Positions 46,801-60,900 of a stretch of DNA of 64,000 nt are shown piece after piece; positions within the stretch are counted from its first letter, which is position 1; each line of letters opens with the position of its first letter. Made by a program: the position numbers and the translations under genes. The notes beneath the pieces are model-generated. The model searched no databases, had not been told where the DNA came from, and saw only the letters and a list, made by a program, of their open reading frames with translations. The stretch lies in NCBI GenBank assembly GCA_964035545.1, contig OZ037768.1, forward strand, positions 19,571,700 through 19,635,699. The letters run 5' to 3'. Origin of the DNA: Bugula neritina (Eukaryota; Bryozoa; Gymnolaemata; Cheilostomatida; Bugulidae).

Positions 46801-47085
46801 CAGAATTATAAAGGTGACTGTCATTCACCAAGCGAACCGTTTACGCTGCCCTAACTTAGACAGTGTAGAAGTTTACTTTTGAGTTTTGATCTGCCAAAAT
46901 AAAATATGCTGTATAACTAAAAGTAGACTAATGCTTCAACTATAGCTACTGGTAAAATCTTGAGCATATTTTCTAGCTGTTTTAATTTTTAAAGCTATTG
47001 AAGTAATTAAAAAAATTTTTTTTACACATTCTTCTTATTGTAAGAAGTGAACTTTTTCACTTTTTCACTTCGTTTTAAACAATCC

Positions 47086-47117
47086 TTTCCATCAGGGGTT
47101 CTCACAGGAATAGTGAG
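47086..47117 (+). repeat. SINE-tail fragment
   Basis: TCCTTTCCATCAGGGGTTCT followed by CACAGGAATAG matches, with few changes, the tail of the minus-strand SINE at 27905-28103 (CCCTTTCCATCAGGGGTTTT, then CTCGCAGGGATAG). No tRNA-like head is seen next to it, so it is a truncated copy or an unrelated element sharing the tail. Confidence 0.6.
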
Positions 47118-50100
47118 TATAAACTTGCTTGGGTTTTTTAAGTCACTGCAGAGCTACTAGTTTATTTTTATTAAAAATATTTTTTTCTTAAAAAATTATT
47201 TGAGTGGAGGGGTTTGTACTTCACTTTATCAGTTGGCCAAGCAATGAAATATCTCTACATTATAAGATAACAATTAACAGTAAACATGGTTTTATCAAAA
47301 ATATGACATCACATGACAGCCAAATAGTAATAGCAATAGTCTAATGTTGGACAATATGAATTATCAACATTATAAATTAAAGCATCTGCTCACTAGGTTA
47401 AGTCGTGTGGACTTTCAAAGCTTCCATTATGTGCCACCCTTGCAATGCTTGTAACAGGTTGGTTATCTATAACAAAGATAGCAGTGCATGTAATATTACT
47501 GGCTGGGCTAATTTCAACCTGTTAATTATAGCGAAGGATCATGGGTAGTTCAGTATTTACAGGCATTCTATATTTGGTGTAATTACTTGCTGTGTGACAG
47601 ATTGATAAGGCTCTAGCACAAGTAGATAGCTAGTTTTGCAGGTAGGAGTGTCAAACCTTAGCACCACGCTGAGAAATCTCTTACACTGTAATCACTACTA
47701 ATTAACTACAATTGTCCGCAGCAATGGATGCTGTCATCTCACACCCTGCGACAGCAGTTTGTGTTTTTAAAGTGGATATTTAGATCAACTGCTTTAGCTG
47801 CTTTCTAAGCTGGTAAGATATTTAGTTTTTTTTTATAAAAAAGTGTGCAGAAATGTCATATTTTCAATGTCATCAGTTTGATGTGACAGAATTGATGACT
47901 TTTTAACGTCTCCTTACAAGTTTGCTGTTAGTATTTCTATTTTCAAGTTGTAAAGTGTTTTGCATAGCTTTGAGGTTTTGACTGTTGGCTTGGTGTAAGA
48001 TATTTTGCTTTCAACTTAAATTCAAAAGCATGAAACTTTACATGCTGGAGCATGCTGGAGCATGTCACACTAGCATACCTTCTTGTTCTCCATAGTCTGC
48101 ACTGTAGTCTGCTAAGACTGCTAAATATAGTTTCAAGCTTGTGTTAATGTTGAAAGACTTGCTTAGCAAAGATTAGTTTTGTTTAATGCTTCTGATAAAT
48201 ACAAACAAACAACATCTTCCTACAATAAGCGTATTAGGCAGCCAACACTACACCAAGCTTTTAGGAAATTGTAGAAACTCTGGTGAAGTAATATGTAATG
48301 AATATGATACAATAATGTATAATCTTAAAAGCTTGGACTAAGGATTGAGCAACACTGCTAGCTGAAAAAGTGGTTGGGGTAAAAGTTGAACATCGTGAGT
48401 GAATACTGACATAAAAGTACACATTTTAGAGGTTAAACACTCTAGAAATTAAATTAGCTGCTACCCAATCTAAAGTTGATATAAAAGTTTGATTTTTCAG
48501 GAACTTCCTGGAGCCACGTGATTAAAAACTTATAAAATATAGAAAAATGTTAGAGTTTTAGGAGTTTTAGAAAGTACTGTAGTCTAGCTTTCACTTTCAG
48601 CTTTCAAAATCCGCATAATTCATTAATCCAATTTTCAATCCACCCCTTGCACATTATCCACCCACTGCACACCTGAATGTTAAGTAAAATATCTTTACCC
48701 CTGCACTTTAAATCAACTCACTCCAACCCTGCAAGTTAAATCCAGAAACTTAGGTTCACTAGAAGGGATATAATCAGTGCACCCAGCTAGTCACATATAA
48801 AGTGCATTTTAGTTGTTCCCTTGCATCTGTTGAAGGAGTCACTATCACTTTGCTGTAAGCACTGCGTAATAGTTGGGGTGGGATGAAAGGTTAGGAAACT
48901 TAGCAATGAAATACATTCACAGAGCAGTCTACATTCACACTGCTTCCAATAGGAGATAAGAGTTGTCAGAGATGTGTAATGAATTCAGTTTGTACCAGCA
49001 GCTCTGAATGACTGGGGTACATACTACCATTATTCAATAAGGTTGGGTTGGTGACCTTGCCCTCCCACAGCTTGCAAATATAATTATCGTTATGCATTAG
49101 GCTAAATGCTTTGCTTTACAAGGGCTAATAAAAGCCATTTAATGACTCTAAAGATAATGGCAACTAATTAAAAGTCCTTCATCATTGTATTGGCTCAGTT
49201 ATCTGTGTAACTGTCATTGCAACTTATCACTGGGACATCAGCCATTTGTGAAAACCTGTTGAGGTTATTCAATGATCCCAGTCTAAACGTTTTAAGTTAT
49301 TTACTACCAGCCATAAAAGTTTGTATAGTTCACACAGACACTAAAATCAGGACTGGCCTAGTATATCAATAATTATATTAGTAAAGCTATTAGATAACAA
49401 GCAGGCTTTTGACCTATTACTAACGTGGGACATTACTGTTACTAATTAACTCACTGTCAATACATGCACCCTGCTACTGACGTTTATATTATAGCTGCAT
49501 ATTATCATAGGCAATGTTTTTTCATTATTGCCCAAGGCAGCAATGCCATCTGATTTAAAGCTAATCAAATTTATATTTCACTGAATTTTATAGCTGTATG
49601 AGGAATATAGAAATTGGTATTGAGTAGTTCTGGTTGTTAACTTGCTGAAAGCTGCTTATGGCTTTCAACTGTTGCATTGATGCCCCTGGCCAAGCTTTCC
49701 ATGTTGGTTGATGAATCAAGACACTATTAGAGATAATCAAACGTAAAAACAAAGTTTGAAGATAATTTATTTTGGTTTGCATTTTCTTAAAGAATGAATA
49801 GAGATGCTACGTGAGGTTATGCCTCTATTCTATCTTCTATTGTTCATAACTAATTCAAATTTTAAGCATCTAGCTAGTGTATTAACTTCTTAACTTCACT
49901 TGAATAACTCTTGAATAATAGATGTTTAGAATGTTTGGCAAATTTAATCTGAGCTTGTGATCAGTGACATTGCTGCTTTTGTCTTAAAACATCATGCATT
50001 CGCTTATCACTAACGTGTAACTTCTCATGTATTAATTGTCAGTTTATGGGAAAGCTGAAGCGCCTACAGCCAGTATGTTTGTTTCAAAAGCTCCAGTCGC

Positions 50101-51958
50101 TTTGGTCGAGTTACTTTTGCTGCTACTCGCCAACCATTCCCTTATGATATATTTAAATATTAGCATTTCCCAGCAAAAAATAAGGTTCTGAAGGTGATAA
50201 TCTCTGTGAGCCTGGTGTCTAATTGTTATATGATTGGTCCACTGTTTCATCAACATCCTCAGCCATCCAACATGTCCTAGTCTATCTCCGCTGTCCCATC
50301 TTCCAGGTATTGCTAGATTGAATTATTTAGATTAGTGTTTGGCTACCAATTAAGACTTTCACATTCTTGACAACTGCTAGGCTAATCCTTCCGTAGTAGT
50401 CTAATAAATAAGTCACACATAAGCTGCAGCACCGGCAATTTCATAGGTGCCAATGTTTAACCAACAAGCAAATTCTAGGTTATCTCAATAAACTGGTGTC
50501 TCAGGTAAATTAGTGCTCTGGCTATAATTAGCTTCTTTAACAAGCAAGAAGTTTAAATCTCACTGTAACTCTAGCATAGCTAATTAGAGTCCTAATCAAA
50601 CATGAAACTTCAGTCTTAGTCTGAAATTCTCAGTGGTGACAGACAATCTCTGTACTACACCCACAGCATTAATTAAGTCACTGGTAATTATATTTGGCTA
50701 AACCACTTGTAGTGTATGTGTACAGTTGGCTGACAAAGTAGAAAAGTAAACTTAGGTGTTATAGATTATGTAGGTTTAGAGACCTAATCAACTATCATCA
50801 TTTTCTGTGTACCTATGCAATGTTTGGTTTGATCTCCAAATTTGACTGCTTGGGAAAACAGAGACTTAATAGTCAAGAGGCAATTAAATGTTAGATTTGC
50901 TTAGTTAATAATTTAAAGTCAGCATTACATAACTCTACCACAAGATGCACTCTGATTACCAGACCAGGCATCACCAAGTCTGTACATGTTGACTCTATGT
51001 CACATAATACAAGCATTTTCTTTCTAGTTATTGTCTTATATTATTTCTAAGGATTTTGATGTAAGATTCTTGAACTGATAAAGCTGAATTGTTTCATCTA
51101 GGCTTGCACTGCATGCAATCTTGTGATCACACAGCCTTCTGTGTCTTTCTCGGTGTAATTAACTCTTTTCTTCTTTTGTCCATTGGGTAACATGAGAAAA
51201 GCAATTAATAGCAGCTTTTCACTCCCTCTTCATAAGAATGCCATGGATTGAATTAAGTCTCAGAGTTCTCGTACATCATTATCTTATAAATGCATGGATG
51301 TAAGAGTGTGCAGTGACAGTCATTAACGTGATGTAATGGTGTCTTATGACATTACTATTATTATACACCACAATACTAGCTTTCATGAAAAGAAGATATT
51401 ATTAATATGAAGCCTTGTTGCCACTGTTCTAATTGTTAAGTAAGGGCGTGCAGTTAGGGGGTATTGAGTCTGAGCCTTAACGGACTTTTAAAATCCTGCT
51501 AGCGATAATTATTATCTCAGATAAATGAGTTGCTTGTTTGAAGTGATTCTTGTTCAAATATCAATGTATTGCTATGTCAGTATAGTTAAAGTTGTAATAC
51601 TCATTAGGTTGCAGTATTTGAAGTTGTTAGCTGGTAGCCACTGACAGTAATTTTCAGTAATTATAGTTTTAAATATTGCTATTCATTTTAGTTAGCTGTC
51701 ACATCAAACTTCTCAAAATCAATACTTTTCTAGTTGTATCAATTATATAACAGGATGAGCCTGTCCATTTTGCCGACAAAATAATTAACTAAAATCTATG
51801 AAAGCTAAATTTTGCGTAAAGATGGTTGAAATTTCAAAAGATAATTAAAACTCTTTTAAGAATAAAACTTACACTTCCTTATTAATTGTATGCTGGCATT
51901 TGTTGGAATTATGCTTACATTTTTTAAGAACTCAAGCATTATTGTAGATTTGGCGAAA

Positions 51959-54900
51959 ATGGCATTCTGTAGCCAGCAACAAAAATCTAAAGATGCGATT
52001 GATGAGATAGCTACTACTGCATTAGACAATGACAACAATAACAGTTTAGGACCACTTCTCAATGTTGCCAAACACCATCGAATGTTTGCAGAAAACAATG
52101 TTATGAAGTCTGACCCTGCTACTCCTCTAACTATTAATGGGTCTAGATGTCTGGCTAAAGCAAAAAGTTTAGATCAAACAATTAAAACTTTAAAGCAGAA
52201 TGCTGATGCCTCTCTTTTGGCATTAAGAAGTAATGACTATTACAATGAAAAAGAATCCAATTGTCCTGGCGATGTGCTAAGTTACTTGAGACAACAAGCA
52301 GCAGAACCAATCCACAACAGATCCAGCTATCAAAAACCCAAACTAGGTTCAGAGCTAACTGCTGACATCGTTTGCAATGAAGACGGCACGGCTTACATTG
52401 TTCCTAGTAAACTATCATCTAAACTCTTAAAACCTGGTGGTGCTCTTATTGAGCCTGGGAATGCCGCGTGTCCTCCATTTCCTACATCATTAAAACAGCT
52501 AACCTATTACAATGAACGATGCTTTCCTCCAAGAGCATTTTCATACTCGATTACAAATCTACAGGAGATATGTCAGAGGAGTTTTGAACCTTCATCCTCT
52601 TCCGTTCTCTATGTCTGCTGCCCTTGTAGGCTCACTTATCAGTTTTTGGAGCAGCTCTTAGAGCATGGTAAAACAGTTCATAACTTAACCTCCACTCTTC
52701 CTGAACAAGAACTCTTTCCCAAGCTGTCAGCTGTGATTCAGAAGGTTAGTGACCACCCACACAGCCTCAGCTTCTTAAAGGAAGATATTTTTACTTCCTT
52801 TGAAGCCTTGACACTATGTGGCAAAGAAGCACTAACCAACGGCTCCAACAGTGATTCCAGCAGTAGAAAGTCTTCAGCTGCTACTTCTACACCGCCTTTG
52901 CCAACCAATGGCTTACCTTCTACTAGTAATGGTAAAGCTAATGCTGCTTTCTGTGATGATCATCCTGAAGGAGGCATTGAGTGTCCCAAATGTGACTTGG
53001 TGCTCAGTTCGACCAGATCACTAGGAGGTGGGTACTCATTTCTAGGTCTTCAATGTCACACCATGTCCATCAAACTCATTTAATGCATAATATTCAATCA
53101 ATAGCTACAATCATATATTCATAAAACTTCAAGAATATTTTTTTGATTCAAAAATTGATTAAAAATGGTTTGTTTTTGGAGTTATATATATAAAATTTGC
53201 TGAATGCATCTTTCTTGATCTGCATTGTCTTTTTTAACATTTATGCTGCCATAGTTTCTAACTAACACACGGAGTCTCATTTAAAAATAACTTTTATTCT
53301 ATACAACATTAGGCCACATGACAATGATGCATTCAAGAAACTCTTGCAAGAAATTGAAATGTCCCAAGTGTAACTGGCACTACAAGTACCAGGAAACTTT
53401 GGAAATTCACATGAAAGAGAAACATCCAGAGACAGGTTACAGCTGCCAGTACTGTATCTCCAAATTACCTCATCCCAGACTGGCTAGAGGAGAGACCTAC
53501 AGTTGTGGCTACAAGCCCTACAGGTGGATATAATGGTTAATCAATCACCAAGTTTATGATTACAGACCATGGTATTTTTAAACTTAGGTTTGGGAGGCCA
53601 GTTTGGCTAGAAGGGAGAAGGCTGGAAGTATCACACTTATAAAGTTCTTGCCCAATCAGTGAAAACTTCTACTTTATGTTTCTTAAGCTATAATAAAGCC
53701 TGAAAAAAGATGACTCTTGACATTAATATTCGCCGTTGAAATTCACGAAGACAAGTAAATAAACCACCCTGTTGAAATAGAAAAAGTCTTGCCCTAATCA
53801 TAGATACTCCACTGGCCTTGATTAAATGTTTAATGTAATTTTCAATTAACAAAATAAAATTATACTTGCTCAAAACTCCTATTACATAGCTAATCATTAT
53901 TGGTCAATTGAAAAAAAATTAGTGTTACCAATTAATAATATGGCAGTTTGTACTATTCAATAGCAATAATTTTGCAATTTGAACTATGGCCTAACATCTC
54001 TACATAATAAAACTAAGTTCAATCGACATGTAATTCTTAGGTCTTTGAGTTTATATGTGTGAATGTCTATGATTTTTGGAGCATGAGATTCCTGTTTTTT
54101 AGATGTGAAGCTTGTAACTACTCTACAACTACCAAGGGCAATCTGAGTATCCACATGCAGTCAGACAAGCACATAAACAACACTCAAGAACTCCAAAACT
54201 CTTCTAAACAGCTGAAAGATTCTGTCTCTTCTGCTAGCTCCAATAGTCTCAGCCTTGAGACCTCTACCTCTCAACCAGTAATTTATTTAAACATTTACTG
54301 ATATATTTAGATATAAATTAGATTTAGATCTAATATTTAGATATAAATTAGGTTTAGTTTTTTCTTATTGATTTCAAGTTTAGTTACCTAAAAAATCGGT
54401 TAAACTTTACTTACCAGATATTTATCACTAATGATAGTATTTGAATGTATTAAATAAGGTTCTGCTGGTTTTTAGTCTGGTTATAGGTTTACCCTTCTTG
54501 AAAATCTCTATTAGGTATTTTTTACAATTTTATTTAAATAGACTTGAGCTTGAATATATGTAAGTTCAAATTACAATACTAGACATAGTAGAGCACAATA
54601 TTAGTTGTGTTAGATTAATAAAATATTCATAAGACTTTAATGCACAGGTGATATAATAATTAGCCTACCTGTGCCAGTTTTTGAGATCATATTTTTAAGA
54701 TGTCACATTTTACCTTCTAGGTTAAGGACAACATGGCAATGAGTACAAGTATCTCCAGTCATAATGTATTATCCAATCATAAGCTCCCGACATCAGTGAA
54801 CTCCGTCAGTAAACAACAGAAATGCCCAAAAACCCAATACTATAGGTGTGAGATTTGCAAGTATGAAACAAACATAGCCAGGAACCTACGAATCCATATG

Positions 54901-57900
54901 ACCAGTGAGAAACACGGCAATAATGTTTTAATAATGGAACAGGTGCGACTATGTGCAGTCAATATTATCCATATCCTGTAGATAGGTTGTTTTGATGCAG
55001 TTTTCAATTATAAATTTTATATTCAATTCGATATAATTTGTAACAGTTCTCTGACTAACTAAATCTTGTTTTACTTAATTATGGAATTTTTAACTTTTAT
55101 AAATCAACATGCTTTGCTAATTCCTATAATATGCAATACTATATATGATGTCTTAAGGACATCAGTTTTATATTAATTGTTGTTTACCACCAGAACGTAG
55201 AGAGCATGAAAAGAAACATAAAGATGCCTCTAAGCATACTCCCGTCTGCACAGGCTGATGCAGACGCTGCCACCTTACAGCGTCTTGGGACCATGTACCC
55301 TTTTGACCCTCTTGGCATCGTAGGTCAGATTAAAGCACTATCCCAGCAGCAGGTTTGTATTCAGCATTTTCATTAGGTTTTACAGCATTTTTTAAATTAT
55401 ATTGATGTAAGCTACATTTACATTTTATCTGAATTTTAATTATTTTACACAATATAGGTTATACTTTATTAGCTATTTAAAATTAATAAAATGATATAAA
55501 AAATGCAAAACAAAAAAATTAAGTTTATTTAATGACTAAGGTGTCTTGTGAAAAAAAGCTATGGCTATATCACATATAATCTCAATTCGAGCCTGAGTTC
55601 TATTATATACTATATTTAAAGGGAGGAGATGGGCTTTGTGGTGCCCTTGATGAGACTATTGCCTACAACTCTTTGAGGTCTAAGAATATATATGGCTGTG
55701 TCATCTGCAACGTTTTCACCACTGATGATTTAACTCAGCTGGAGGAACATATCAATATTGACAGAAGTGCTGCCAGCACGGCAGACCAAATCACGGTGAC
55801 TACCGTCAACAACGTCACTAACTACCTGTGCAACTTGTGCGAATACACCACTACATTGAAAGCCAATTTTCAACTTCATCGAAAGGTTTGACCCTTAAAT
55901 TAGTTTTACCAATTATTGGGTAAACTTTTTTGTTTGTTCATCTAAAAAGAATGTTTTATGGAAAACCTTTAATGTTATTTTCAACAAATGATTATGAAAG
56001 TAGAAGACTGGAAATACTGAATTAGCATGTATATTTTAATGATCAGGAAAGAAACTTGTCCAGTTTGGTTTTTGTTTTGTATCAACTAATTGTTTTGAAA
56101 GAATTCCCACGTTGCTAATATAGCGACCTCCACTAAGCTTGCAACATATATTGGAAGGACACTTGCATTGCCTGACCTCTGCATTCAGATAATTAATAGT
56201 CTAGCATAATTAGAAGGGCTGCAATGACTTGCAGAAAGAATTCTTTGATATGACCAACATAATTATTACTAATTATAAATGATTTGCTTTTGCCTTGCTT
56301 GTTTCAAGAGATTAAATTGACTTCTCATGTGACTAGAAGTTGATCTTTGTAAGGCGTAACCTGGTTTCTTCGGATTTGTCTCAACTGGGGGGGATGTGTA
56401 TCACATTTATATCATAGTAATAGCTCTCTTGGGAGGCAATATTTAGTCAGACCAGGAAAGATAAATGATGTTAATAATAGATAATTAATTGCTGCTAGTT
56501 AGGCAACTGTTGTACACTAATACAGCTTGTAGTTTGTCACTGAATTCTACTAATGAGGATATAATTATTCCGAGCTATCATGTTTAATTACAGCATGTAA
56601 TTGTAGAAAGAACCTTTGCTATTTTCCCTCAGAATCGGAATCTAGTGACAGGGTAGAGTAGTAACACATCAACTGACCGCTGGGATATATTTGAAGCTAT
56701 TGAGACCCACCAGTTTCTAAATTCTAAGAAAAATACCGCAAGATTATTTGCTGACAAACGCTCATTTCTATCAAATGCTTACTTGATTTTCTAATTTCAT
56801 TTTTTTAACTAGAGTATCAGTAGGAAAGGGTTGCAAAAGCTCTCCATACACTTATAATAAATCATGGGAAGGTCATTAGGCTATTCATTTTGAACTAGAT
56901 ATAAGAGGACTATGGGATTTTTTTCATACTGTTGACACTGCTAATCATCACTTAGCTTACAGGCGACAGCTTCAGTCATTAATTATCATCTGAAATTAGG
57001 ATGATCACTTTTTTAACTATTTGATAAGTGTATTATGTTCTAGAGATGAGGCAAGCTGTACAATATACTCTTATGGCTTGTGTACACACACCGATCCCTA
57101 GCACAAACATCATCATGTTGTATAAATATTGAAAAATTTCAAGAGTTTATTACTTTATTAAACATAGTGGCATTATCAGTAAACTGCCAACCAACACATC
57201 ACCCTTAGAATTGACAGTCTTCTTGCCCTTTTATACTATGAGCAAGTCTTAAAATTTTTAAGTATGGAATCAAAATTACATTTCACTACAAATCTTTAGC
57301 CAGGGTTGTTTGATGACAAACTTTTTTCTCAAAATTTAAGCTGTAATTCGATGTATATCCAAATAGCTTTTATTTTTGTATAACCCCCCCTCTCCCCCTA
57401 CAGATGATTTAGTTTTACTATAAACATATTTTAAAGATATTAAATACATGTCAGTATGATTTCTATTAAAATCCTTTATTTTTTTTAATTTTTATTTATA
57501 ATTTACATGCAGCATTTGTTTTTGTTTACACGTTGTTATTTAAATATATTTTGGTTTCTTTACTACCTTCAACAGCTGTATTTGTAAACAGAATGTTATA
57601 ACTTTATAAACCTGATATAACTTTCTATAACATGTTTTATAGACTGATAAGCATGTGCAAAGAGTACAACTGGTCAATCACATCAAGGAAGGTGGACATG
57701 AGAATAGCTGGAGAATAAAGTACATCAACATGCCAAACCCAATTCATATTGTCTGCAATGTGTGCAATTACCAATCCAACAGCACTCATAAGGTGAGTAT
57801 TACTTTGCCATGTCTTATTTTCTCTCTTTATATCGTTCAACTAATTCTGTGTGCTGCTTTTTTTGATTATCAGGTCAATAGAAGCCGAGCTAATAAAGAG

Positions 57901-60900
57901 CTGGTTGATTTTCAGTCACTACTCATAGTTTATCTTCAAAGTTTCCAATGACCTCAAAACTTCTCCAAACCTGCAACCAGATAACTTATTTTTATTCTGC
58001 TGTTCACAGTGATATGTAATGCTTGCAATGAACAAGTTTAGATTGTACCTTTAGAAATTTCAATTTTGTTTTCTTTCATAATTTTGGTAATATTGGCACA
58101 GTGGGAGAAGATGACTAGGTTTATTTCGTTAATTTTGATCTTCAAACTAACTTACTGTTCATATATAAAGCAGATGTAGGCTGACTATGATGCTGCATTT
58201 ACTATATTGCTGACTGATAATTATAGATGGGTGTCCACTCCTTACCACTGAGCCACCGGATTGGTGTGTCTTTGTTTCTCTACCTAAGAAGAGCCAATGA
58301 GTCAACAACTAGCTACTTATATGTATGTGGAGTCTGTCAAGCTGTAGAAAAGAGCAAAGTTTCAATGGTAGTTTTTCTAACTTCTACTGAGCTTTTGATA
58401 GTTTTTTTTTTTGCTTAGTTAAATTGCAAAAATATGCATTTTGATTGTAGAATATTTTTACCCAGCGTTGCCATGACTGTGAATTCAGTTTATTCATAAG
58501 TACTGCTAATTTATGACAGTTTGTAGAGTGATAATATTATTGTATTTATATTGGGACTTATTCTAAATGCACTGCACTTTTCAATGTTGGTTTAGTGTTT
58601 TGTGGATACACAGTGTGGTGCTGTACTTTTCCACTTCTCTAATTAGTGCTGCAGTGCATGGAGGTATTAGTAGTATTGTACTATAAATGTGCAGAACTGT
58701 AACAAGACAATAATGCCAAAAGGCCTGAAATTTCTATCTATTTCACTGCCAGACCTATCGATATTACCAATACATGTATATTTACAGATAACTCATGTAA
58801 GAACTCAACACGCTTCTCAGCTGGAACAGCTGTGTAATGAAGGATGGCAGAATTTCTCCGTCAAACCACAGCTTACAGAGTCCTCAGATGTTTCAAGTAA
58901 GTATTGAAACTGGAATGTTCTAGTTTATAGTAACAGTTAATGCCAAGCTGTAATTGGTAAATATTAAAGGAAACAGATATTTTAGGCATAATAGTGTTAT
59001 GCTTAAAATATCTTCTGTTTAGTGTAGACCAAAAACATACCTGTGCTACTAATCAGCAAGATTTGTGATTTCTGCCAGGTAATAATAATTATCACATCCT
59101 AGTCTATTCTCTGTTGAGTTCATTTGGCACCATCTCAAACTGCTCAGTCTGCCTAAGTCAACAGTCGACAGCCAAGCGTTTTCCTGTAATGCTGTACCAT
59201 AGAGACATAATATACAAAATTCATTTATTTTATTATTATGAGTAGTGGCCATCATCAATAACCACTGCAAACTACGATTTTTGGCAACTAGAGAAGGTGC
59301 CTGTTCCCAATACTAACTAATCTAGAATAAAGCTATTTATAACTGCTTCAAATTACCTGGTCAAGTGATCAACAGCAGCTCTGCTTCATTACTATGCACT
59401 TATATACTTAGGGCAAAGTCATTTATAAAATTGTTTTGAGTCTTTTTTGTTCTAAAATATGTGTGAAGATATTGTAAACTTAGTGATGAATGACATCACA
59501 CAATGCTCAGCTGACATATTGCCCTACTTTCAGAGTGTGTAGAGCTAGAGATGTCAATGTTCATTAAACTATGCTTTGTGACTAGTCTAACAATATTTTC
59601 TCTACATGTTTATAGTATTGTCAACAGTTTATATACATTAGTTCTTAGCTTCTATAGTACCTACAGGAAAATTTTTTGCCAAGGTTGACAACTCCCAGCT
59701 TAAAACTGACACCAGCAGGGTACTGCTAGTGACAAGTCTAGCGCCCTGTTGCTGATGTTTGTTTATTCATTTAAGTTGTATTTAGTGGTCATGGACAAAT
59801 TGAGTTAATATGCTGTATGCTGGGAGACCTCTTGAGACTGTATAATTAGTTAACTAACTACTAACAACCCCTGCTACAGTTTAGTGACATGCTACAAGAT
59901 CACTGAATACTGTAGCTTATGAAGATGTTTAACAGGTGTGACACTTTAACATCCACAGCAAAGTATAATATTTGAGGTTTTAGTAATTACATAACTTCTT
60001 TCTAAGTTATCATTTACTTGTTTATCATACTGAAAAAGGATAGTTCTAGAGTGACTTAATTATACATTATATATCTTCAAGTTTTAGTCAAATCTGTTGT
60101 CATAGTGACCGTTTGTAATTAGACTACCTCCTGGTAACACCACAGTTAATTATTTAGCAGAATGAAGGACGTGTTGACTTAATTTTTATTCAGAGTTATG
60201 TAATTATTTGCTTAGTCTCCATCATGGAGGTGCAACTTTAGTAAATAGTGACACTTTCAACAGACAGTTGGCTGTCTAGCCCCTTGCAATTAATCATCTA
60301 CACGCAGCCAGACTATATATAGCTTCATTTGGTGGTTTCTCTTTTCCCTGGACTTTAGAAATCTGAAAATTTTTAAATAAGATGGAATTGAATTTAATAA
60401 ATAGTTTTTAGTTTGGCTATCAGAATTTCATTTCGTTTAAATGCTCAGACATGTTGCTAATGACTTGCCAGAGTATGAGGATTTCTCTCTGAATACTCTC
60501 GTCTTATGTAATCTCACTCATGCACTAATAATGTGTTTTTGAAGTTCTCTTTGAACATCAAAACAGGCTAATGCTAGTTTATTGTTGGTGCTTAATGGCT
60601 AGAAAGTATAATTTGGGACTTTAATAATGCAGGTGGCATTTAATTGTTAAATCTCTATTTGTCTGTAATCAGGCTTAGTGTTTCAACCGAATTTTGTCTT
60701 TTAGTGTTACGTTGTTCGAAGGTTGAGTGCTTTCAAGTAGAGCTCCTCTTTTCTTCTAAGAATCTTTATTATGCAACATTAATTGCATGTTTCACTGGCT
60801 GATTCTTAACTTGTCTCCTTGCATGTGGATGAAACTTAAGATCAGGCTTGCAGATGACTTCATAATTAAATGGGAATGTTGAGTATTATAAGTTAATGGA

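Larger units (their letters stand above)
37955..51958. other. ~14-kb gene-free region upstream of the ZFHX gene
   Basis: No splice-flanked coding exon was recognised on either strand; the few open frames of 60-95 codons have no family resemblance. It contains a MITE (43636-43844) and a SINE-tail fragment (about 47086-47117). The right part (about 44300-51500) is compositionally richer, with many TAATTA, ATTAAT, GATAAG and ATGCAT-type words. The position next to a developmental regulator suggests enhancers; this is an inference. Non-coding 5' exons of ZFHX may be here. Confidence 0.5.

Noticed and set aside
52981-53083. Reading the first ZFHX exon through to the stop at 53081-53083
   Set aside because: The frame continues past the donor at 53028 without family similarity; splicing to 53313 restores the conserved [15 protein letters not shown] sequence.
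57874-57951. A possible ZFHX exon reading [14 protein letters not shown] after an acceptor-like CAG
   Set aside because: There is no usable in-frame donor, and exon 7 joins exon 8 at 58227 directly to give a properly spaced C2H2 finger (C-x2-C-x12-H-x5-H).
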